NCBI GenBank assembly: GCA_003506895.1
Contig: DNXO01000080.1
Span: forward strand, 35,565-47,346
Source: Acetobacteraceae bacterium
GTDB taxonomy: Bacteria; Pseudomonadota; Alphaproteobacteria; Acetobacterales; Acetobacteraceae
Direction of reading: 5' to 3'
DNA: 11,782 nucleotides
In this document: positions 7,206 through 11,782 of the stretch, piece by piece
Position numbering within the stretch: position 1 is the first letter of the stretch
Layout: each line of letters starts with the position of its first letter
The notes under the pieces: generated by a model
Told to the model about the DNA's origin: nothing
Databases searched by the model: none
The model's input: the letters and a program-made list of their open reading frames with translations, nothing else
Position numbers and translations under genes: made by a program

Positions 7206-7985
7206 ATGAATATCGCGACCTCCCCGGCATCGCTTGCCGGCGTTTCCGAAACCGAATGGCAGATCCGTTGCGATCTCGCCGCGCTGTATCGCCTTGTGGC
7301 GCATCATCGCTGGACCGACTTCATCTACACCCATCTGAGTGCGCGTTTGCCGGGACCGGAACACCACTTCCTGATCAACAAGTACGGCGTGAATTTCCAT
7401 GAAATGCGCGCCTCCGATCTCGTAAAGATCGACGTGGACGGCAACATCGTCGAGGAAGGCCGCAACCTCAGCAGCCGTGACGTCAACGCCGCCGGGTTCT
7501 GCATCCATTCCGCCGTTCACATGGCCCGCAAGGACCTGATGTGCGTGGTGCATACCCACACCGCGGCCGGCATCGCCGTGTCGGCCCAAAAAGACGGTCT
7601 GCTGCCGCTGTCCCAGCACGCCTGCAAGTTCTACGGCCGCGTTGCCTATCACGGCTACGAAGGCATCGCGCTTGACCTTGATGAGCGGGCGCGCCTGGTC
7701 AACGACCTTGGCCACCACAAGGCGATGATCCTGCGTAACCACGGTCTGCTCGTCGGCGGCACTTCGATCCCCGAGGCGTTCCTGAACATCTACATGCTGG
7801 AACGTGCCTGCGCGGCCCAGGTGGATGCCATGTCCGGCGGCCGCGAACTGATCCTGCCTCCGCCGGAGGTCTGCGCCCACACCGCCGAACAGTTCCGTCG
7901 CCAGGAGCACGATGAGCATTATTCCATGGTCTGGAGCGCCGCCCTTCGCCTGATCGAGGACGGCAAGCCGGACTACCGCAGCTAG
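7206..7985 (+). CDS. Class II aldolase/adducin-like family protein
   Basis: A 259-residue protein of the class II aldolase/adducin superfamily, whose members use a divalent metal, usually zinc, for retro-aldol cleavage, decarboxylation or epimerisation of small sugar-like acids. THLSARLPG (42-50) followed by the FLINKYGVNFHEMRASDLVKID region is the N-terminal signature. His116 and His118 in VVHTHTAAG and His179 in LRNHGLLV are the three metal ligands. The residue aligned with the catalytic glutamate of fuculose-phosphate aldolase is Gly97 (NAAGFCIHSAVH), so ordinary aldolase chemistry may be lost. The ATG at 7206 has only a poor, distant purine tract (GGGA near 7191). It is preceded by 111 nt without a clear promoter or terminator and followed 17 nt later by the amidohydrolase, so it is probably in the same transcript as its neighbours. 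Family is clear; reaction is unknown. Confidence 0.9.
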   Translation: MNIATSPASLAGVSETEWQIRCDLAALYRLVAHHRWTDFIYTHLSARLPGPEHHFLINKYGVNFHEMRASDLVKIDVDGNIVEEGRNLSSRDVNAAGFCIHSAVHMARKDLMCVVHTHTAAGIAVSAQKDGLLPLSQHACKFYGRVAYHGYEGIALDLDERARLVNDLGHHKAMILRNHGLLVGGTSIPEAFLNIYMLERACAAQVDAMSGGRELILPPPEVCAHTAEQFRRQEHDEHYSMVWSAALRLIEDGKPDYRS

Positions 7986-8002
7986 AACGGGGCTCTGCGC
8001 CG

Positions 8003-9436
8003 ATGACCATCTCTGTCATTCGCAATGCCGGGATGGTCATCGGCTGGGACACCGGCACGCGCACCCACACCTATCTGCCGGACGCCGACCTCGCTTTTGA
8101 GGGCGGCGTCATCACTTCCGTGGGCCGCCACTACGCGGGCCCCGCCGACATCGTCATCGACGGCGCCGGCATGATGGTGATGCCGGGCCTCGTCAACATC
8201 CACTCGCACCCTTCAAGCGAGCCGATGAACAAGGGCCTGATCGACGAAATCGGCAGTCCTGGATTCTACAATTCCTCGCTCTACGAATACTTGCCGATCT
8301 TTCGGGCGGACGCCGAAGCCGTGCCGGATTGCGTTCGCGTCGCGCTGTCGGAGCTGTTGCTTTCAGGCGTAACCACCCTGGCAGACCTCTCGATGGCCCA
8401 TCCCGGTTGGCTCGATCTGCTCGCCGAGGCCGGCATGCGGGTCTGCATCGCGCCGATGTTTCGTTCCGCCAGATGGTTCACCAAGAACGGCCATCTCGTC
8501 GAATACGACTGGAACGAAGCCGCCGGCGAAAAGGCGATGGCCGAGGCGCTGTCGCTGATCGAGCGTGCCAAACAACATCCGTCCGGACGGCTGTTCGGAA
8601 TGGTCACGCCCGCCCAGATCGACACGTGCAGCGAGGGCCTGCTGCGCGACAGCTTCGCCGAGGCCAAGGCCAGAGGCGTCGCCTGGCAGATCCACGCAGC
8701 CCAGTCTGTCAGCGAATTTCATGAGATCACCCGCCGCCATGGCTACACGCCGATCGGATGGCTGGACCATCTGGGCCTGCTGTCGGAACGATCGATCATC
8801 GGGCATGGGATTTTTCTGGACGACCACCCATCCACACCGTGGCACACGAAGACCGATCTGGCGCGTCTGGCCGAAACCGGAACGACCGTTGCCCATTGCC
8901 CAACGGTCTTTGCGCGCCGTGGCATCTCGTTGCGGGATTTCGGCCGCTACCAGCGGGCAGGCGTCAACATGGGCGTCGGGACAGATACCTATCCACACAA
9001 CATGCTGGATGAACTGAGGCTTGTGTCCTACCTGGCGCGAACCCAGGCCGGTGATCCACGGACCATGAACAGCACCAGCCTGTTCAACGCCGCGACCATC
9101 GGCGGCGCCAAGGCGCTCGGTCGCGACGATATCGGCCGCCTCGCCGTGGGCTGCCGAGCGGATATGGTGCTGGTGGATCTGACCCATCCGATGATGCGGC
9201 CGACGCATGATCCGGTTCGCAGCCTGATCTATGCGGCGGGCGACCGCGCCATTCGCACCGTCTTCGTGGACGGCGAGAAGGTGGTCGATAACGGCCGGGT
9301 CCTGACCATGGACTATCCCGCCGCCGCCGCCGCGTTGCAGGACGCGCAGGTTCGGGTCAAAGCCGCGGTCCCGAACCTCGATTGGGACCACCGCACCGCC
9401 GAGGCCATTTCCCCGCTGACGTTTCCGTCCGCCTGA
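8003..9436 (+). CDS. Amidohydrolase (TrzN/AtzA/cytosine-deaminase-like superfamily)
   Basis: A 477-residue metal-dependent hydrolase with a TIM-barrel core (about 62-395) flanked by a small beta-sandwich made of both termini. Metal ligands are in order: His67 and His69 (GLVNIHSHP), His231 (QIHAAQS), His268 (IGHGIFLDDHP) and Asp328 (GVGTDTYPHNM). This suggests the mononuclear class that includes triazine and purine hydrolases and deaminases. The glutamate three residues after the third His, important in many of these enzymes, is Gln234 here. GADMVLVD-like (CRADMVLVD, 384-392) and TVFVDGEKVV are the typical C-terminal strands. The start has CGGGG 10 nt upstream and lies 17 nt after the aldolase-like gene, implying cotranscription. 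It ends directly against the converging transglycosylase gene with no spacer. The likely substrate has a C-N or similar leaving group, but this is not determinable here. Confidence 0.9.
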   Translation: MTISVIRNAGMVIGWDTGTRTHTYLPDADLAFEGGVITSVGRHYAGPADIVIDGAGMMVMPGLVNIHSHPSSEPMNKGLIDEIGSPGFYNSSLYEYLPIFRADAEAVPDCVRVALSELLLSGVTTLADLSMAHPGWLDLLAEAGMRVCIAPMFRSARWFTKNGHLVEYDWNEAAGEKAMAEALSLIERAKQHPSGRLFGMVTPAQIDTCSEGLLRDSFAEAKARGVAWQIHAAQSVSEFHEITRRHGYTPIGWLDHLGLLSERSIIGHGIFLDDHPSTPWHTKTDLARLAETGTTVAHCPTVFARRGISLRDFGRYQRAGVNMGVGTDTYPHNMLDELRLVSYLARTQAGDPRTMNSTSLFNAATIGGAKALGRDDIGRLAVGCRADMVLVDLTHPMMRPTHDPVRSLIYAAGDRAIRTVFVDGEKVVDNGRVLTMDYPAAAAALQDAQVRVKAAVPNLDWDHRTAEAISPLTFPSA

Positions 9437-9465
9437 TCAGTACGAATTCTGCGTAGGCGGCACGG
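9425..9465. terminator. Candidate bidirectional transcript-end hairpin at convergent stops
   Basis: CCGTCCGCCT (9425-9434) pairs with AGGCGG-C-ACGG (9455-9465) in a 10-bp stem with one bulged C and a 20-nt loop. It covers the ends of both convergent genes, whose stops are back to back as TGATCA (9434-9439). No T-run follows in either direction. With no intergenic DNA available, this is the only structure that could separate the two transcripts. Confidence 0.35.
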
Positions 9466-10606
9466 TCATGCAAGCCATACCCCGCCCCGTCAGCCGCCCG
9501 CACGCCTCGGTTGCCGCCTGGGCGGTCAACCCCGACAAGCGCGCCCGGAACGCCACCTGATTGCCGAAAGGCACGGTCGCGGGAAGCTCGATCTTCGTCC
9601 GTTCAAGCAGGTCCGGCGCCGCTGACTGGGCGCGTTCCGCCGCCGCTTCGGCGGTGGACAGGCTCCCGAATGCCCCAACCTGGATCATCCAACGCCCCGG
9701 TGGCGGTCCCGGCGGCGTCCCGGGATGGAAGGCCACGGACTGACCCATCCGCTCCTGCAACGGGCGCGGCCGCTCGCTGGCATAGCGCACGGGAGGCGGT
9801 GCAACGGCCGGTGCCGGCGATGGAACGCGGCAAGTACGAGCGGGATCGTAAGCCGCGTCGGGATCGCAGTCCTCCGCCACATAAGGATTGGCGGCAACCA
9901 GGGCAGTGGAGGCAACCACGGGTGGCCGCTGCGTCATGCATGGACCATCGGGGTTATACGCGGCGTCGGGGTCGCATCCCGCCGCCGTCGGCCGTGCGGC
10001 AACCTGTATCACTCTCGCTCCACCGCCGTACACGGCCAAAGGCCCGGACATCGGCCGCTCCGTCCCGAGCTGCGGCGCGATGGAGGCGACATAGTTCACC
10101 GTCTCTGTCGGCAGGGGCGTGCCGTAGTTCAGATACTTATCCAGCCGGTTCGGGCCGGCGTTGTAGGCCGCCAGGAAGCCAGGTGAGCCGAAGCGGTCAT
10201 ACATCTCCCGCAGATAGGCCGTCCCGGCCAGGATGTTGTTGTGCGGATCGAACGGATCGTCGCCCAGGTTGTAACGCTGGCGCAGGCCGTCATACGTGTC
10301 CGGCATCACCTGCATCAGACCCATGGCGCCGGCCCAGGAGATCACGTCCTCCTGGCCGCCGGACTCCTGGCGCATCACACCGCGGACCCAGCTCTCCGGC
10401 ACGCCAAACCGGCCGGAGGCTTCGCGGATATACGGCCCCCATGGATCGCCGGGTGGCCCCGGCGGTGGATAATACCGGCTTGGGGTGTGTCGAAGTGCCG
10501 TGTGATGGGTGTGACTGGTTCCGCACGCGCCCAGCGCGGCCAGCAACGCCAAGCAGGCGAGCATGCGGAGCCGGCGTGTCGTTTTGGACGCAAGGGTGCG
10601 ATTCAT
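9437..10606 (-). CDS. Lipoprotein lytic transglycosylase with C-terminal SPOR domain
   Basis: A 389-residue envelope enzyme that cleaves peptidoglycan glycan strands. The N terminus is a lipoprotein signal (basic residues 3-14, hydrophobic core, lipobox LGAC with Cys28), so the mature protein is probably lipid-anchored in the periplasm. The transglycosylase domain (about 55-180) has the catalytic Glu81 in MRQESGGQ, then GAMGLMQVMPDTY and AAYNAG, all family-1 lytic transglycosylase motifs. A long Pro/Ala-rich linker (about 185-305) carries two copies of a Cys-bounded CDPDAAY motif. Residues 305-385, beginning RWMIQVGAF, form a SPOR domain that binds glycan chains lacking stem peptides, for example at the division septum. 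The start is chosen because it gives a complete signal peptide; there is no strong Shine-Dalgarno site. It converges on the amidohydrolase and is probably functionally unrelated to it. Confidence 0.93.
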   Translation of the reverse strand: MNRTLASKTTRRLRMLACLALLAALGACGTSHTHHTALRHTPSRYYPPPGPPGDPWGPYIREASGRFGVPESWVRGVMRQESGGQEDVISWAGAMGLMQVMPDTYDGLRQRYNLGDDPFDPHNNILAGTAYLREMYDRFGSPGFLAAYNAGPNRLDKYLNYGTPLPTETVNYVASIAPQLGTERPMSGPLAVYGGGARVIQVAARPTAAGCDPDAAYNPDGPCMTQRPPVVASTALVAANPYVAEDCDPDAAYDPARTCRVPSPAPAVAPPPVRYASERPRPLQERMGQSVAFHPGTPPGPPPGRWMIQVGAFGSLSTAEAAAERAQSAAPDLLERTKIELPATVPFGNQVAFRARLSGLTAQAATEACGRLTGRGMACMTVPPTQNSY

Positions 10607-10642
10607 GGACGAGAAACCGGCCCGAAGAGGTTCGCTGCCCTT

Positions 10643-10672
10643 ATCATAACCTCTCAGGAAACCGGTAGAGAA
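10643..10672 (-). promoter_or_regulatory. Candidate sigma-70-type promoter of the transglycosylase gene
   Basis: Read on the - strand, TATGAT (10643-10648, one base off consensus) lies 37 nt before the start codon. A weak -35-like TTCTCT (10667-10672) is 18 nt further up. A palindrome at 10680-10698 sits just beyond. The -10 match is good, the -35 poor. Confidence 0.35.
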
Positions 10673-10679
10673 CTTTGAT

Positions 10680-10731
10680 GGCGCTACAGTTTAGCGCCGA
10701 CCGAGTGATGAAGACGCCACAGTGAAGCGCC
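10680..10731 (-). repeat. Two tandem 19-bp related hairpins
   Basis: On the - strand, GGCGCTAAACTGTAGCGCC (10698-10680) is a perfect 7-bp inverted repeat with a 5-nt loop. GGCGCTTCACTGTGGCGTC (10731-10713) matches it at 15 of 19 positions and can still fold in RNA through G-U pairs. The copies are 33 bp apart, about three helical turns, directly upstream of the candidate transglycosylase promoter. They could be a paired operator or a structured 3' end of the SDR transcript. Confidence 0.45.
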
Positions 10732-10755
10732 GGTGGCGACGTTGCCCACCGGCGC
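10727..10755 (-). terminator. Candidate terminator hairpin of the SDR gene
   Basis: GCGCCGGTGG and CCACCGGCGC (10727-10736 and 10746-10755) form a perfect 10-bp GC-rich stem with a 9-nt loop, 13 nt after the SDR stop on the - strand. Only TTCACT follows, so the usual T-run is lacking. Its distal arm shares GGCGC with one of the tandem 19-bp hairpins, making the two folds mutually exclusive. Confidence 0.5.
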
Positions 10756-10768
10756 CCGCCGCGCCGCT

Positions 10769-11533
10769 CTACATCGCGATCGAGAACCCGCCGTCCACCG
10801 GGATCGCCGTCCCCGTCACGAAGTCCGACGCCGGGGATGCCAGGAACGCGGCTACCCCCGCCATGTCGTGCGGCGTGCCCCAGCGGCCGCCGGGTGTGCG
10901 TTTCTGCACGCTGTCCTCCAGTCCGGACACCTGCTCCCGCGCCCGCTTGGTCAGGTCGGTATCGATCCAGCCCGGCAGCACGGCATTCACCTGAATATTA
11001 TCCTTCGCCCACGCCGTCGCCATCGCTCGGCTCATCTGCACGATCCCGCCCTTGCTGGACGCATAGGCCGTCGCGAACGGCGCCCCGAACAGCGACATCA
11101 TCGAGCCGATGTTGATCATCTTCCCGCCGCCTGCCTTGACCATTTCCGGATACGCGGCCTGCGAGCAGAAGAACGCACTGGTCAGATTGGTGTCCAGCAC
11201 GTGGTGCCATTCATCCTCGGACAGGTCCTGAGGCTGCTTGCGAACCGATGTCCCGGCATTGTTCACCAGGATGTCGAGCCGGCCATGCTTCGCGATCACC
11301 GCCGCGACCAGCGCAACGCATTCGGTCTTCTTCGTCACGTCGGCAACCAGGAAGCTGGCATCCGCACCCATGTCGCGCAGTGTTTTCAACGCGTCGGCGG
11401 CCTTGGTTTCGTTACGGCCCGCGATCACGATGGTCGCGCCAAGCGAGGCGATGCCTTGCGCCATGCCAAGGCCGATACCGCCATTCCCGCCGGTGACCAG
11501 GGCAACCTTGCCCTTGAGGTCGAATAGATTCAT
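10769..11533 (-). CDS. SDR family oxidoreductase (gluconate 5-dehydrogenase/KduD-like)
   Basis: A 254-residue classical short-chain dehydrogenase/reductase, normal length for the family, expected to interconvert a sugar-acid or other alcohol and its ketone with NAD(P) in the cytosol. The coenzyme motif TGGNGGIG covers residues 14-21. Arg40 after the second strand (AGRNE) favours NADP(H). NNAG is at 91-94, and the catalytic tetrad is Asn116, Ser144, Tyr157 and Lys161 (YASSK). The beginning NLFDLKGKVALVTG, GRWGTP and ASDFVTGTAIPVDGGF resemble gluconate 5-dehydrogenase (IdnO) and KduD types, but SDR substrates cannot be read from motifs. The ATG at 11533 has GGGGAA 7 nt upstream (11541-11546). 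The frame is open to 11665, but the extra 44 residues are not SDR-like. A large dyad lies immediately upstream of the ribosome binding site. It is separated from the transglycosylase gene by hairpins, so probably transcribed alone. Confidence 0.92.
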   Translation of the reverse strand: MNLFDLKGKVALVTGGNGGIGLGMAQGIASLGATIVIAGRNETKAADALKTLRDMGADASFLVADVTKKTECVALVAAVIAKHGRLDILVNNAGTSVRKQPQDLSEDEWHHVLDTNLTSAFFCSQAAYPEMVKAGGGKMINIGSMMSLFGAPFATAYASSKGGIVQMSRAMATAWAKDNIQVNAVLPGWIDTDLTKRAREQVSGLEDSVQKRTPGGRWGTPHDMAGVAAFLASPASDFVTGTAIPVDGGFSIAM

Positions 11534-11540
11534 TGGATGG

Positions 11541-11546
11541 TTCCCC
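11541..11546 (-). promoter_or_regulatory. Ribosome binding site of the SDR gene
   Basis: On the - strand GGGGAA lies 7 nt before the ATG at 11533. It decides the start in favour of this codon over the ATG at 11665, and it is only 4 nt from the edge of the upstream dyad. Confidence 0.7.
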
Positions 11547-11550
11547 AAGA

Positions 11551-11588
11551 TTGCGCGCCAATTTGCGGGCGGGCAAACCAACGCGCAA
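11551..11588 (-). promoter_or_regulatory. 38-bp nested dyad upstream of the SDR gene, candidate operator
   Basis: Outer arms TTGCGCG (11551-11557) and CGCGCAA (11582-11588) and inner arms TTTGC (11562-11566) and GCAAA (11573-11577) share exactly the same centre (between 11569 and 11570). They are separated on both sides by the unpaired tetramer CCAA, with GGGCGG in the middle. All 12 paired positions per half are perfect. It sits 18-55 nt upstream of the SDR start, so it may be a repressor site over the promoter/leader or an RNA hairpin beside the ribosome binding site. Confidence 0.5.
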
Positions 11589-11782
11589 GAGCGTTCCCTC
11601 GCTCCAATCCACCACGATCGCCGGCGGCCGCCAGCACGCCGGAAACCCGGTCGCGCTGGCCGCATACCGAACCGGCAGGCCCGCTAAGGTGCCGCTTCGA
11701 AATAGCCGCTTCGATGGACGCACGGCCGGTGGAAACCGTCATGGCGGGCGCAGGCCTGCCATCCACGCCTTTTCCCGGACCA
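11589..11782. other. Non-coding tail of the window
   Basis: No gene can be supported here. Short open frames on both strands lack family motifs and ribosome binding sites. It probably contains the SDR promoter and the end of a further gene outside the window. A 10-bp palindrome GCAGGCCTGC lies near 11750-11760, which is unremarkable at this GC content. Confidence 0.4.

Noticed and set aside
9511..10668. Long + strand open frame opposite the transglycosylase (385 codons)
   Set aside because: Arg/Pro/Ser-rich antisense translation with no motif, whereas the - strand encodes a clear lipoprotein signal, catalytic domain and SPOR domain.
11534..11665. 44-residue N-terminal extension of the SDR
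   Set aside because: The added sequence is Arg/Trp-rich and not SDR-like, and the ATG at 11533 has a well-placed GGGGAA site.
1..11782. Mobile elements, CRISPR arrays, tRNA or rRNA genes, toxin-antitoxin or defence genes
   Set aside because: Looked for terminal repeats, transposase motifs, regularly spaced repeats, cloverleaf sequences and defence-type domains; none was seen.

Overview
The window is GC-rich, single-copy-looking chromosomal DNA from a bacterium, most likely an alphaproteobacterium of the Rhodospirillales/Acetobacterales type. This guess rests on the NuoL/NuoM/NuoN sequences, the high GC at third codon positions, and the combination of a Nuo operon with a lipoprotein lytic transglycosylase carrying a SPOR domain. 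No species can be named from the sequence. I see no tRNA, rRNA, insertion sequence, integrase, CRISPR array or plasmid replication gene.

Region 1 (1-4521, + strand) is the distal end of a respiratory complex I operon: nuoL (5' end cut by the window edge), nuoM and nuoN. They are packed with a 4-nt gap and a 1-nt overlap and encode the three antiporter-like proton-pumping membrane subunits. A strong hairpin follows nuoN.

Region 2 (4522-4959) is a 438-bp non-coding gap. It contains that hairpin, a small cluster of CSGAAAC-type repeats and a good ribosome binding site for the next gene.

Region 3 (4960-9436, + strand) is a four-gene catabolic-looking cassette. In order it encodes a beta-hydroxyacid dehydrogenase, an alpha/beta hydrolase with an extra N-terminal SCP2-like domain, a class II aldolase/adducin-like zinc protein, and an amidohydrolase. 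The first two are coupled by an ATGA overlap and the last two are 17 nt apart. Three of the four depart from the textbook residues of their families. The dehydrogenase has ART in place of SGG in the substrate loop, the aldolase has Gly in place of the catalytic Glu, and the amidohydrolase has Gln in place of the usual HxxE Glu. The substrate is unknown. A plausible reading is hydrolysis of a C-N or ester bond followed by oxidation and cleavage of a small hydroxy acid, but this is inference. No transporter, kinase or regulator of the cassette lies inside the window.

Region 4 (9437-10606, - strand) is a membrane-anchored lytic transglycosylase with a C-terminal SPOR domain. It converges exactly on the amidohydrolase, with stop codons back to back inside a shared inverted repeat. 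Region 5 (10607-10768) holds tandem related hairpins and a candidate promoter for the transglycosylase. Region 6 (10769-11533, - strand) is an SDR oxidoreductase of the gluconate-5-dehydrogenase/KduD type. Just upstream of its ribosome binding site is a 38-bp nested dyad, the best candidate regulatory site in the window. The remaining bases to 11782 hold no gene that I can support.
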